From assembly GCF_034702125.1 (NCBI RefSeq), contig NW_026945753.1, positions 661,923 to 725,922 on the forward strand: 64,000 bases of DNA. The letters are read 5' to 3'. The stretch's first letter is position 1. Each line of letters starts with the position of its first letter. Origin of the DNA: Engraulis encrasicolus. Taxonomy: Eukaryota > Chordata > Actinopteri > Clupeiformes > Engraulidae. This document shows, one piece after another, positions 23,801-35,484 of the stretch. The translations under genes were made by a program, and so were the position numbers. The notes under the pieces are model-generated. The model saw nothing but the letters and a program-made list of their open reading frames with translations, did not search any database and was not told the DNA's origin.

Positions 23801-25513
23801 TCAAAAAGTGGCATTTTCTAGGGGCCAGTTTCAAGTTGTGGGCACGGAGTCTGCTGAACACCAACTCAAGACGCTCCAGTGCAGAGCTTTCATCAGGGGC
23901 AAAAACCAAAATGTCGTCCAAATAACATAGCAGACTCAAGTAATTTTGATCGCCAAAAATGGACGTCATCATCCTCATAAAACTCCCTGGGCTGTTACAG
24001 AGCCCCTGTGGCAACCTATTGTACTCATAGAGCCCCATAGGTGTAGTGAATGCTGAGTATTTCCTGTCATCCTCATGTAAGGGCATGTTATAAAAACCTG
24101 ACGTTAAGTCCATTGTGCTGAAGAGAGAATTGCCACCAAGTGCTGCCAAACAATCGGCTTGGTGTGGCAGTGGGTGAGCATCTTTCAGAGTTCTCTTGTT
24201 CAGCCACCGGAAGTCAGTGCACACACGCAAATCACCATTTTTTTTCCAGATAAGGACCAAAGGTGAGGCATATTCACTTGTTGACTTTCGAATTAACTCT
24301 TTCTCTTCCATTTCACTCAAGACTTGGCGTAATTTCTGGTATTGACTTGGTGGCACACGTCTGAAAGGGAGTCTGAAGGGCTTTTGATCGATCAAGTGAA
24401 TTCTGTGAACAAAGTCCTTTGCCTTTCCACAGTCAAGGTGATTGCGTGAAAAGATATCCTGGTAGCGAGCAATAAGTTCAGACAACTTGTCTTTACATGC
24501 AGATGACGCATTACACTCGCTTATGTCCAATTCACCCAGGCCAATGGACTGCAGCCTCCCCTCAGCACTTCTCACATCAGGACAGACAGGGGGGGCAGGC
24601 ACATCGCAAATACTCTGTTGAGCACTGACCAGGTCCAAATCTTCCAAAGCGACACAGGGCACTAAGTCAGCGAGCTTTGCATTACGTCTCAAAAACAGAG
24701 GCTTTTCGGAGACGTTCATCACCTTCAGTGGGACCCATCCATCCGCCCATAAGGGTGTGACAACTCTAGCAACCATGAGACCTTTGGGGGCAAACCGTGC
24801 AGATGTAGGTTCTGTCATTGCTGCACTGCCAGGAGACACTCGTACAGGTTTCGGCAGCTTTCCCCACAAGAGGTATTCACGGCCGGGTTCGAGACATGTG
24901 GCCGAATTGCAACGCACAGTCCCTATCTTGTCGGGCATCTCACCGTCACCCCATCTATGTAAGCCAGCCAGCATCGAAAGAAAGTGTTCAGTTTCAGTGT
25001 CAGAGGATGGCGGGGCAGAAATGGCTGTCCAGTACGCACTACACTTCTTTGACTCACGCAGTAAGTGTTTGATCACATTGGTCCCAATGATTAAGTCATC
25101 ATGTTGCCCCTCCACGACAATTGTTGGGACTGTCATTTTGCAGTCGTTAATTTCCATGAGGATGTTGAATGCTGATTTAGGGTGCACTCTTCGGCCCCCA
25201 ACACCAATGAGAGTCACGTCAGTGGGGAATCTGTCAGTTTCAAACACTGCCCCTGCAGCAAGCAGTTTATGCATAGCAGCATCACTGACTGTACACGCCA
25301 TTGAACCGCTATCCAGCATCCCCCCCAGAGTCATAATGTCCCCCACTTTCACGGGTACATAGAACAGACTGTCACTGCCCCCTACAGTATGAGTGTTTTG
25401 ATAAACAATGTTGTTCGACTGGGATTGTGAAAGAGTGTCAAAATCAAAATGAATGTCAAGTGGGTGGGAGGTTTTGTTTTGACCTGTACTGCCCCCCTCT
25501 GAATACAGGTCAA
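20886..25513 (-). CDS. pol: Gypsy-2 Pol polyprotein (protease, RT, RNase H, integrase)
   Basis: An open frame of 1488 codons from the first listed start-type codon at 25352, and open further upstream to the gag overlap near 25516, so it is probably made by -1 frameshifting and not from its own start. Order: aspartic protease (MLDSGSMACTVS, about residue 14), RT (YLDD at about 477, with LDDILVFAP), RNase H (LLSTDASLDGLGAVLSQ, WTDNNPLTHM), then integrase with HHCC (HESAGHQGQFRT ... CQRC), LVCIDFW, HSDQGPSFES and ERFNRT for its three acidic residues. The tail is Ser/Asp/His-rich with no chromodomain. Length and all catalytic residues are normal for a Gypsy Pol. Confidence 0.95.
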
Positions 25514-27094
25514 CTAGTTTCCCGGAGCTGGGCTGAGGTGGGGAGGAGCATTGTTCGGGCAGTGCTGCTTTGAGTGATCAGGGGCTAGACACTTGAAACA
25601 GAGATGATCAGACTTGCAGTGAGACAGGGTGGAATGATCTGGGCCCCCACAAACATTACACGGCGGAGAGCTGAAGGGGCTGGAGCGCCTCTGGGTACGT
25701 GCAGGACTGCGTGGCTCCACCCTGGCCAACACTCTCTCAAGCATGTTCATCATTCGGCCCAGGACATCACTGTCAGTTTGCTGAGCAGTCTGTGGTGGGG
25801 AGACAGGCTGCGGGCGCTGGACAGGCTGTGGCGGGCTACGCTGCGGGCGCTGGACATGCGGTGACGGGTGCTGCAGAGGGCGCTGGACATGCTGTGGCGG
25901 GTTACGCTGCGGGCGCTGGACATGCTGTTGGACACAAGTGAACCCCGTACACAGGTCAGGGGCAGCGTATGGTGGGCAAGCTGACTGGGGATTCGTCTCG
26001 TCAGAATCAGAGTGTGGACAAATGTAAGAGTCACTATCAAGCACAGCAGTCGGGTAAGTCTTCAACTGAGGGACGCTGTAAGACATAGCAGACACTCCTG
26101 ATTCCCTTTGATACTCATCTATCCTGAGCTGAATGTCCTTAGACGACCACTCACTGACAGGCTTGCATTTAAAAATGGAAGAGAGCTGTGGGTCAGGACA
26201 GTGCTTTGCAAACATTTGTGCCACTTCTCCACTTATGTTTTCCATCCTCCTACCAAGGCGACGCAAGCCTTCATCTGCAGTGTCTGCTGCTTTGTTCAGT
26301 CTGATCCAGTAATCAACTGGGTTTTCCTTTGGCTTGGGTAGTGTGGTGTAAAAATCTTGTAAAGGGAGGGATGAAGAAGACTGGCTGAAGTATCGCATTA
26401 GAATATCATATATGATGTCTGGGTTTTGCTTCGCATCAAGTGTGTCATCACTCCTCAGAGCCACTTTGACGACATCTCTCGCCTTTCCCAAAAGCCTTCC
26501 CTGTATCTCATCCGCTTTCTCAGCAGTGGTGTAGGGCTGCTTCCTGAGGTTAGCTTTGGTCATGGCTATCCATTCTTGAACTGAGTATTTGTCTGAACTA
26601 TTACCCCTAAAGGTCACAGGTTCACGTTCAGTTTTGACATGTACTACTACTGGCGTTGTGTTTTGTTGTATAGGGTCTGTAGTGTTTTGTTGTGTAGTGT
26701 CTACACTCGTTGGTTTGTCAGCCATGGGTGTGTCAGGTGCATGAGTGCGATCAGTAAATCCAGAAGAATAAAGCTGAGCTACGATGGAGTTACCTATCTG
26801 CTCTCCTAATCGGCTCATCATATCAGTCAGGTGTTGCATGGCAATGCTATCACTCATTGGAGTAGAAGTGTGTGCATCGTCCCTCAAGAACTGTTCACTA
26901 GGAGACCAGCTCGGGCTCACACTATGCCCTCTGCCCCTACCATCACTAACATATCCTTGGAGACCACCTGCGCTATCACTCCCATACTCACTAGTAAATG
27001 TGTTAGCATTCAGACCACCAAAATGAACACCCCTGCCCCTGCCCATAGGAAAGCCTTTAAACTCATTATCCTGACTGCTCTGTTTCTCAGCCAT
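25514..27094 (-). CDS. gag: Gypsy-2 Gag
   Basis: 526 codons with a plausible ATG. A Gly/Arg-rich N-terminus is followed by a capsid-like middle with EWIAMTKANLRKQPYT, then PVDYWIRLNKAAD. Next comes a Pro/Gln/His/Arg-rich stretch with repeated HVQRP units (about residues 390-435), then nucleocapsid fingers at the C-terminus (CNVCGGPDH and CFKCLAPDHSKQHC, the second a standard CCHC). It forms the particle that packages element RNA. The stop TAG at 25514-25516 directly follows a GGGAAAC heptamer. Confidence 0.93.
   Translation of the reverse strand: MAEKQSSQDNEFKGFPMGRGRGVHFGGLNANTFTSEYGSDSAGGLQGYVSDGRGRGHSVSPSWSPSEQFLRDDAHTSTPMSDSIAMQHLTDMMSRLGEQIGNSIVAQLYSSGFTDRTHAPDTPMADKPTSVDTTQQNTTDPIQQNTTPVVVHVKTEREPVTFRGNSSDKYSVQEWIAMTKANLRKQPYTTAEKADEIQGRLLGKARDVVKVALRSDDTLDAKQNPDIIYDILMRYFSQSSSSLPLQDFYTTLPKPKENPVDYWIRLNKAADTADEGLRRLGRRMENISGEVAQMFAKHCPDPQLSSIFKCKPVSEWSSKDIQLRIDEYQRESGVSAMSYSVPQLKTYPTAVLDSDSYICPHSDSDETNPQSACPPYAAPDLCTGFTCVQQHVQRPQRNPPQHVQRPLQHPSPHVQRPQRSPPQPVQRPQPVSPPQTAQQTDSDVLGRMMNMLERVLARVEPRSPARTQRRSSPFSSPPCNVCGGPDHSTLSHCKSDHLCFKCLAPDHSKQHCPNNAPPHLSPAPGN
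25517..25523 (-). promoter_or_regulatory. Probable -1 ribosomal frameshift site (GGGAAAC)
   Basis: On the minus strand the gag codons read ..G GGA AAC then TAG, an exact X XXY YYZ heptamer. A -1 slip there enters the pol frame, which is open through the spacer to the protease. The same heptamer serves some retroviruses. I did not fold the downstream RNA to look for a stimulatory structure. Confidence 0.75.
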
Positions 27095-27430
27095 GATATT
27101 TTCAGTAAAACATGAGAAATAAAATAAAGAAAAAAATAAAAAATACTACGGTAATTCGACCCAAAATGAATAATAGATACAGACTGCAATGTAATTTAAG
27201 AATTATTTCAGATTGCAGCACCAAAAACACTGGTAGTAATGACAGAGCAATGCACAGTACTGTAAACCCATGTGTCAGTAAACCATATCACGAATGTAGT
27301 GCACATGTGTCAATAAACCATATCACGAATGCAGTGCAACAGTACCCCCTTGTGGACATAATACGGAATCACCAGAAGAACACGCAGCACTCTCGGCGAT
27401 CTGCTTGAGCTGATCCAGGCGATCCAGAAT

Positions 27431-27443
27431 AGTCACGGCACCA
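27431..27443 (-). promoter_or_regulatory. Gypsy-2 primer binding site (tRNA-His type)
   Basis: TGGTGCCGTGACT on the minus strand, one base inside the 5' LTR. It is complementary to the 3' end of animal tRNA-His including CCA, as known from its acceptor and T-stem sequence. Confidence 0.8.
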
Positions 27444-27444
27444 A

Positions 27445-28227
27445 TGTAACAGACCCGTCCAAAGACCAGAAGGAGACCAGGGGTTCAGCTGCTCGGTTTA
27501 TTGTCTGCATTCATGAAAACAAATATACATATGACCAGGGCATCCGTCACTCGACTGCAACTACTCCAGCGTGGGGCGATCTAGCTGCTTTACAATTCAG
27601 AGTAACAAAATGGCAGACATACAGCGAGCATACTGAAGTTTCATTAAGTTAAGAGAACAATCATAAATCTTACACAGTTCACAACAACGTACCTGCATTC
27701 ATGAAAACAAATATACATATGACCAGGGCATCCGTCACTCGACTGCAACTACTGCAATATGATTAAAAGAAGAAATACAGAATCAGGACCTTGGTTTCAC
27801 ACCATGCTGCACATCATAGCAGGGTAAGCATGTGAACACAGAAAAACACGACAGCTCGATTTATAACAAGTTTACATCGAGTTGAAACATTACTTTTTCA
27901 AAGAATCATTTAATACTGCTTATCTACATTCATATTCAGGAAAGGACTCGTAGTCACAGCGCATCCATTCAATAAAATAGAATGTTTTACTCGGAGCGCT
28001 ACTTAACACTGCTTACCTCCAGCGTGGGGCGATCTAGCTGGAGGTACGGAGGGCGCAAGCACCCAAAAGGCACGAACGCGAAAAGCAGTCGTGAAGGCCC
28101 ATGGTCAACTAAGATGAATGCGGTACAACATGTAAAATAATTCCAAACAAATAACATTGTGAAAACAAAAAGCAGATTTTGTGAGGATTCACTTAATACA
28201 AAAAGAGTATATTTTAACTCCGTTACA
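27445..28227 (-). repeat. Gypsy-2 5' LTR
   Basis: 783 bp, same length as the 3' LTR. Differences seen: one near 27523, two in the GATCTAGCTG block near 27590, and one near 27901. Confidence 0.95.
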
Positions 28228-28871
28228 TCAGGAACGGATATCCTCAGGATAGCCTACGGACTAATAGGTTGAAGACGTTTTTTTTGTATTGGTGCTTGTG
28301 AACATTTCATCCTTTCAATGCGCTGTTGTGCGCGATCGACGGGATTCCGGTTAACTGGGGATGTGATGCACACATGACAATACATCTGTTACACCAGGTG
28401 TGGCTAATCATCTGTGATTAGGACTGCAAATTCAGTTGCTTCGGTGGAGATGCGAACCAACAGTAGGCTATGACTGGGGAACTATGACTCCTTCGGAGGC
28501 TGGATAACCTGTCGCGCCACGACATGTCACAAAAGGCTGTGCAGTCCCGTGCACTGCACTGCACTGCTGTAACCCACCCATCCCCCACAGACAAACATTC
28601 ATGTTCTGAAAAGTTCAACACGTTCTGAACATTTTAGCCGCTTTGCATTAAGTTTTCGAGCAGACACTTGTCCACGGTGACGCAACATCGAAAGTGAAAC
28701 GCAGAGACTGTTCACAAATAACTGAATAAAGATTTCATTAAAAAAAAAAACCCACAGCATTTCTATGAAAATGTGCTGGGTGACCACACTGCCTATGCCT
28801 ATCCAGATGCACGTATAGCAACAATGAGAAAGAGAGGGAGAGACGGAGAGAGAGAGAGCGATTAGCGCGTA

Positions 28872-28972
<101 letters not shown>

Positions 28973-30104
28973 GGGGAACATTTGAAGTGAAAAAAAAAAC
29001 ACCCTCCCCCACTTCAGCATCAGATGTTGGTGGTCTACAAGTCAATATGTTTACCCGACTATCTTGTAGCCCAGTCATGAAGTTCATAAAGCCATCGGTA
29101 GCCTATAGGCCAAGATATCCAAAATCCCTCCGCAAATTTCTGCATTGCCTGAGTTCATAGGCTAAAACAACTTTATTTAGGCCTAACTTATTTAGCTTAC
29201 TTTATTAGCCTTATTTAGGCCTATTATAGGCTTTAACGTGGGCCTATTTTACAAAATATCGAAAGAAGGAAAAGACACGACAGACAAGTTGAGGCTTACT
29301 GATCGTAGCCTATTACAGCAAATCGAACATGCGCTTTATGAACACACTAGCCTGAGGGCAAACATCTTCTTGGCACTATTGAGATAACCAGGCCATGCCA
29401 TGAATTCAACTACCTGGGCCCACACTAAAATACTGACAGACTACAATTGCTTGGATCTTCAGTGGGTTTCGTGGGTCCGGGGGGATGGGTGGTGATGGCA
29501 CGCTTGATGTATTTTTCCCCACCCCATGCATGCACGCGGACACACAGGGTCGGGACATTCACCCAATGAATGACTGAATGCGGCTAAATATGCCTGTTGC
29601 ATATCGTAGCCTAATTATTCAAACATCACGCCAAGTCACAAATTAGTAGTCTCTTGCAGTTGACCTATGCCAAATTAACGTCCTCCCTGTAAGGCTGCAC
29701 TAATTCAAACAGGTAGAGGAGTCGGCTTAGCCTATAGCCAAAGTCTATAAAATGTAGCCTATTTTTTCCAATTATCTAGGCTATGTTTACGATAATGATT
29801 TGTTGCGCTACGACGGTGCTCAAGACAAGTTGGAACATAGTCATCTCAAGTGCTCCCATTTTATTTTGATCCTGCTTTAAGTCAATGGGCGAGAGGGACG
29901 GGTGAAACGGGTGTTTCATTCGTCCCGACAGTGTCTACTGACACTAAAATCCCTTTTGCCTGTAAACCTGACAACTTTGACTTTTCATACTTTCGGATAT
30001 GTTAAAGTTTTCGAGTAAATCGCAGTGTTTCATTCGTCCCGAGTTTCATGAGTCCCTGCTCTCCCCTACTGCCTAAACTGTTACAGTTTAAATGCGTCCT
30101 CTCC

Positions 30105-30106
<2 letters not shown>

Positions 30107-30186
<80 letters not shown>
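30107..30186. repeat. (GT)n microsatellite with GA-rich flank
   Basis: About 80 bp of GT followed by 30 bp of imperfect GAGA. Confidence 0.97.
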
Positions 30187-30188
<2 letters not shown>

Positions 30189-31869
30189 CGAGAGAGGGAG
30201 AGAGAGAGAGCGAGGGAGAGAGGCGCTTAATTCCCCGCAGAAAGAGCAAGGCGATGTCTCCAAATATTAGACAAATGCATCTTATTTTAGTTAAGTAGAC
30301 ATCAGGGATGTATTTTGCTTAATAGCAACGCCGACCTGATTGGTTCATATTGCTCTGAATAGCCACAGAAGGCTAGGCTATATTTTAATGGGTTTACGCG
30401 CGCGAGGTCATCTAACTGTGGTCACAGTCGCCAGGTGCTATTATGAGAGGAAAACTATAGCACGTTGGCAAACATTAAAGTCAGTTTAAGCCATGCATAT
30501 GATGAACCAGTTTTCTTGTTTGAAAAAACACACTTCCCGGTGCGCAAGATGCATGCATTTCTGACTGACCCAGATGAAATCGCATGAGGAACTCCATGAT
30601 TATGAGATGACATTGCATAGGCCTATATTTCCCAGCATATATTCCCCCCCCCCCCCCTCCCTCTCTCTCTCTCTCTCTCTCCAAACCCAGTTGTACTTGG
30701 ACTCACTTTTAACACCGCTGGCCTTGAATCGCAGCACACATTGCAGTGAGCCGTGCCGTGTGCGAGTGCTGAGCAACTTCACCCCTAACGTTTAACCTAG
30801 ACTAGCGAGTGCAGTGTTGTAAATCACGTGGAATAAGTGCAGCGATTACCTGCGTAGCATACTTAATTATGGAAGTGAGTGTCATTTGGACTGCCTATGG
30901 AATCAAGCCTACTGTCACCAAGCTCTTCCTGTCTCCCCAGCCTCGCAATGGATGGACACCTGGCCACCGCTCCTCCGCCTCCTTCGGAACGGATGACTGT
31001 GGGGGGGATCTCCAAGGAAATTTGGAATTTCGGACTTGTATAGATTTGGGGTGCCCCGGGACTCTTTTAGATTTCTGTTAGTTAATAAATATTATTTTAA
31101 AACTCAATTTGTGTCTTGGCGTATTTGTGGTGTACAGTACTCTCCAGGGTATTTGGTAACAAGGAGAGGTGTCGCTGGAAAAATGCGCACTTTCTCACCT
31201 GCGACACATAACCCGACAGTTGGTTACACTTAATTTGAGCACGAAAACAGCAATATCAGTCGCTTGCTAATTTTTGCCAATGTGACAACATTAAATTCAT
31301 TAGGGAAGTGTAGGTTAGGTTATCGCCCCAGCTGTTGGCGATGTGAGATAAATAGCCAACGCTTACACGCTCAAACGAAGCGCTGTTAGGTTACTGCGGT
31401 GAGGTGTATTGCACTCTCAGTAATTTTTACCAAACGAAAAAGTATCCACATCCAGACAACAAGTCTGAAGTTGCAATATTAGACGTTTCAAATCTTGCGA
31501 TGCGATAATCGGTATGGCTTCTGGCTACACTCAATTTACATTTTGTCAGAGCTTGCACATTAATGCAATTCATCCGATCATCATTTAAAAAAAAAAGACA
31601 AATCATTACATTATTTAGGCTATTCTTTTTATGACTCTTCCTACTTCCTGGAGGTGTTCTCACACAATTTATAGGCATGTTGTTATCCGCTGAATCGGTG
31701 CGTGCTGGTGAATATGAGCATATATTAATATGCCGTCAGCATCGTCTAAAACATTCCAAGCGCTCCCAAGTGCCACCCGGCGGTTGTTTGGGTACACTGC
31801 AGCTAGGCCCGGTACGTACCGAGGTGGATGACGTGGCATTACCTCGGTAAAGGGTGTGCATTGTAGGGG

Positions 31870-33130
31870 GACCGACTGTAGAGGTGTCTACTAGACATAC
31901 ATTAAATGTGCTAAATGCCCTGATGGATTACTCATAGGACATTCAAGCCAACTTTTTCAGCACCCATTGCTTAATAATGCTTCGGAAAATCTGGAGAGGA
32001 GCATATGTATGCTAGACAAGCAAATGCTATGGATCTAGCTTTCTTCTTGCACTGTCAAAACTTAGACATGAAGACTTCTTGGTCAGTGTTCAATCAGTCA
32101 CTGTCATCAAAGGAACAACAGACTGCTGCGGGGTATTTGCCAATAGTCCTCGCACACGTGTTGATACTTTGAATACAATGCATTGTCATATCTTAACATT
32201 TTGGACAGGAACAGTTATCACAGTTGACCAAGCATTGTACTGCAGACTTAAAGAGTTAAAGTGGGCAATTTCAGAATAGAACAACAGATGAATACCTCAC
32301 CTAGGAGGACTTCACTTGTCAATCAACTTCCTTAAGGCCATAGGAGAACATATGAATGGATCTGGACTGACCAATGTATGGATGGTGGATTGCTTGGATA
32401 AGGCCCTGTTGAACTTGTTCTGGCAGGAAAGGCATCCAACAAAGCCATGGCACACAAGTTTACTCTGCAATCCCTTTAGGGTCTTCTCATGCCAAGTCTT
32501 CTCTACTTGTCTTCTCTACAGTCTTGCTAGGATGGCTAATGGTGATGATCCTCAGACAATTAGTGAACTGATTTCATTCCAGTATCAGGGAAAGGACAGA
32601 AATATTCTGCATGATATTGCTGAGAGTCCATCTGATGATGTGAACTGGTGGCAGTATATGGATATGGTTACTGTGCTGCTGCAATACACAAGAGAACAAC
32701 GTGAAGCTACCTGGCATCTTCCTTTTCACTCTTTCAGCCTAATGTTGCCCTACTTTAAGCGGTATGGCCATCTTAATTATGCACAATGGGGCCCAGTGTA
32801 TCTACTTGATGAGTCAGCTTCCAGAACCATTTTGTCTGAATTCCAAAAAGGCCACTTTGTGGTCAAGAGATTGGCTCACAAGTTCAGCCAGATTCTGATC
32901 AGGCTATGAAGTGGGTAAATGTCACAGGCAATAAAAGAGCATAATTGTGATCACCGAGACAGCCTCAGCTTTGTGTAGGTGGACACTCTCTTTTAACCTG
33001 AGATCACACATTGCAGATCAAACATATGAAATGTACAGTGTCCTCCCCATGGCAGCAAGAAACTTCACAATGACGGAATCTACTCACGGCAGATTAGAAA
33101 CAATACAGAGTAAAAGTTCTTTACAAACAT
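31870..33130 (+). pseudogene. TE-B gene, C-terminal fragment (family unrecognised)
   Basis: Continues the protein of 18180-18727. Blocks in order: ARQANAMDLAFFLHCQNLDM, SWSVFNQSLS, AAGYLPIVLAHV, a frameshift, TVITVDQALYCRLKELKWA, LGGLHLSINFLKAIGEHM, then one open stretch (32316-32909) with WWQYMDMVTVLLQYTREQRE, LPYFKRYGHLNYAQWGPVYL and KGHFVVKRLAHKFSQ. Further on come DQAMKWVNVTGNKR and ALCRWTLSFNLRSHIADQTY. Conserved Asp, Trp and His residues make a nuclease-like or transposase-like role possible, but that is inference. At least two stops or frameshifts are present. A DIRS relic begins at about 33135 within or just after the coding region. Confidence 0.65.
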
Positions 33131-33134
33131 TTGT

Positions 33135-34921
33135 GCGTACCCGGTTCCTTGGACTCACGTCTCCTGACTGAGGTCACGAGTACCCTGAAGGACACGAGTT
33201 ACGAGAGCTTGACTAGTTCTAGCCTGCTCTGTCCCTTTGTTCTCTTGACTACGGTCGACTGCTGGCAAAGAATTTCAGTGGAGTCAGACTCTGACTCCCC
33301 CCTGGCAAAGTGCTTCGATCTCTAGCCTAAGGTGGACTACTCTTTATCCCAACTCCCTGCCACCACAGAGAATCTCATACAGTACTGACCACCACCCTAG
33401 TGGCTGATGTGGCTTCCCCAGCTCGAGCAGCTGCCTTGGAGCCCCTTGGGCATCACCGCAGGCCACTGCGCTTGGCACGAAAGCGCACCCTGTCACCAGG
33501 CATGGCGCGATCCAAAGGTCCTGCATAATGCGCCTTCGCCTGACGCCTCCCTTTTTCCTCTCCTGCAAGGAAGCGAGATTTCTCAGGGTTTGTCCCCTCT
33601 TAGCCCACGGGGCATAGGGGCCTCAGCTGAGAGCATAGGGGCTTCAGCCCCTCCTGCAGGTTCGAGTCTGGCAATGGACCAGGAGGAGGACATACCCCAG
33701 CCCAGGGGCCACCTGCCCCTATGGGTCTGGCAAGGGAACATTTGAACCTAACCGCTTTTCTGGATAACGTTATCAGGACAATTTAAGGGGCCAGGGCCCA
33801 ATCTACTTTGACACTGTATAACCTGAAGTGGTCTGTCTTCCAACGCTAGTGTGACCAACGCGAAAGTGTTCAGTACCGATGGTGCTACAAGACTTATCGG
33901 GGGAAGACAAGGCTTTACCATTTAAGTCTACTTTGCAGCGATTTCATCGTGCCATGTAGGATTCGGTTCCAACACTGAGTGCCCATTCACTAGATACTTA
34001 TGCCCGGTGCTACATCAGACGATACCCTCCTGGGATATCTCTCTAGTACTGGAGGCTATGTGTGAGGCCCCTTTCGAGCCCCTCCAAGAGGGGCCTCTCC
34101 AAACTGCTTTTGCACACCACCTTTCAGATCCGTGGAAGAGAGGTGACAACACAACTTGTGCCCTGTGCACGCTTTACGCATCTACATGAACAGGACTCAC
34201 TCTTTTAGGAACACTGAGCAGCTGTTTGTGTGCTTCATCAAGCCCTCTACAGGGCTCACAGTTTTGAAATAGAGGTCTCCAAATGGTTGGTTCAAACCAT
34301 TGCCCTGGCATATGAGTCCAAGGGTCGCCAACCCCCGGCTCAGATTAGGGCTCACTTTACCAGTGCAGGTCTCTACATCTTGTCCTCTCTTCAAGGGTGC
34401 AGCAGTTTCAGAGGTGTGCAGAGCGGTTGGTTGGGCCAACCCCGCCACCTTTGTCCGGTTCTACCGGCCAGATGTGACCACGTTGCCACAGGAACATAGG
34501 GTTCTGGGCAGGACCACTGATTGTCTGTAGGGTGATAGGAACGCTATCCTTACAGGATGCTCTTGGAATTCTGCCTAGTTTGGACCAGCAATCGGGAGTT
34601 ATTGTAACTCTCCCATAGATATGCGAACGATTCGACTGAAAGAGAGCATTAGGACATGAATATGTCCCCGTTCTCTGAAGGAGATGAGTGAGCCATCTCT
34701 CAAGACAACCTTATTGCCGACAGCCGAAGAGATGTTTGGCATCAGAGTGGCTTATTTGCGCGCAACCATTCGGTTTTGACAAAGTGGACATCCTGCCCAC
34801 ACAGTTGATTGGACCTTTATCGTGATTGCAAAGGTCTTCAGCTAATCGTACAGCTGAGAGAGCGCTCCCATAGAGATGGCTCACTCATCTCCTTCAAAGA
34901 ACAAGGGACATATTCATGTCC
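33135..34921 (+). mobile_element. Second DIRS relic, inside TE-B
   Basis: Related to the element at 4697-7862: a short gag-like remnant, then a recombinase remnant, again without RT/RNase H. The right end repeats the palindromic layout: GGACATGAATATGTCCCCGT at about 34652 is inverted at about 34900-34921. The left boundary is approximate because its terminal repeat is diverged. Confidence 0.65.
33990..34530 (+). pseudogene. DIRS tyrosine recombinase remnant (copy 2)
   Basis: Readable blocks PSWDISLVLEAMCEAPFEPL, ALAYESKG/ PPAQIRAH and VCRAVGWANPATFVRFYRPD match the other DIRS copy. The tyrosine block is kept, but the H-x-x-R box reads AHFTSAG, so its Arg is lost. Several frameshifts. Upstream, the core-binding part is visible only as nucleotide similarity. 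Confidence 0.65.
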
Positions 34922-35199
34922 CAATATTTAGTCTTTTAGATAATACTGTCTTCTTTGCCTCTCTTTTTCTTTCCAAATCTTATTGAATGACAATTTTGTA
35001 TGATAATGTGCTTCATGGAGGCTATTGCTATTGAATGCCAGTTTACGAGAATACTGTATCTTATTATTAGAACGGCATAATTATAGTATTTTTTATCTTT
35101 TTGCCATGGCAATTTGCCTTTGTGTAAGTGTAAGAATACATGATAAAAGCAAATATGTGAGCATTGCACATTTATTTGCATGGAGAAGTGGTACTTTAA
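34922..35199. other. TE-B sequence between DIRS relic and right terminal repeat
   Basis: AT-rich. The first 40 bp may continue the TE-B gene (a DNTVFFASL-like reading). Nothing else recognised. Confidence 0.35.
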
Positions 35200-35384
35200 T
35201 TTCGGTGGCCATTTTGTTTTTTGCCCATTTCATGGTCAAAAACTCAAAATTCAGCTTGGGAACCAGGCTAGCTGAATTCAGGGTACTCTAATTGTCTTAG
35301 AAAACTAGGTTCCCAACTTTTACTAAAAAATGCTTCTAACACCCTTATAAAGGGCCTTTTTCTGGAAATGCTTCTAGTCTATTA

Positions 35385-35484
35385 CATCCAGTGTCAATCT
35401 CAAAGTTTACTTTCTTCCTGTTCACTTCCATTTTTACTTCAAATGGCTTAACTCTCCTGATTGAGGTTTCTGTTTTAATGCAAG
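35385..35484 (-). pseudogene. pol: Gypsy-1 protease N-terminal piece with DTG
   Basis: Downstream of the gag stop, the -1 frame reads VKMEVNRKKVNFEIDTGCN. It is the catalytic flap of the aspartic protease, cut by TE-B directly after DTGC. The other part begins at 15319 with NVSVMNE. Confidence 0.85.

Larger units (their letters stand above)
19823..28227 (-). mobile_element. Inner Gypsy LTR retrotransposon (Gypsy-2), structurally complete
   Basis: Two 783-bp LTRs with TG...CA ends are flanked by a perfect 4-bp duplication TCAG (19819-19822, 28228-28231). On the minus strand it carries a primer site matching tRNA-His, an intact gag, an intact pol joined by a probable -1 frameshift, and a polypurine tract before the 3' LTR. 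I find four differences between the LTRs. No stop or frameshift is visible in either gene, so this copy may be capable of autonomous movement. It lies in the 18.7-31.9 kb block within TE-B. Confidence 0.95.

Noticed and set aside
24757..25362. 201-codon open frame on the plus strand
   Set aside because: Antisense shadow of the Gypsy-2 protease/RT region; no domain of its own.
32316..32909. Host gene with a 197-codon open frame
   Set aside because: The frame continues on both sides through frameshifts and stops, matches the other TE-B fragment in family, and lies inside TE-B, so it is transposon-borne and decayed.
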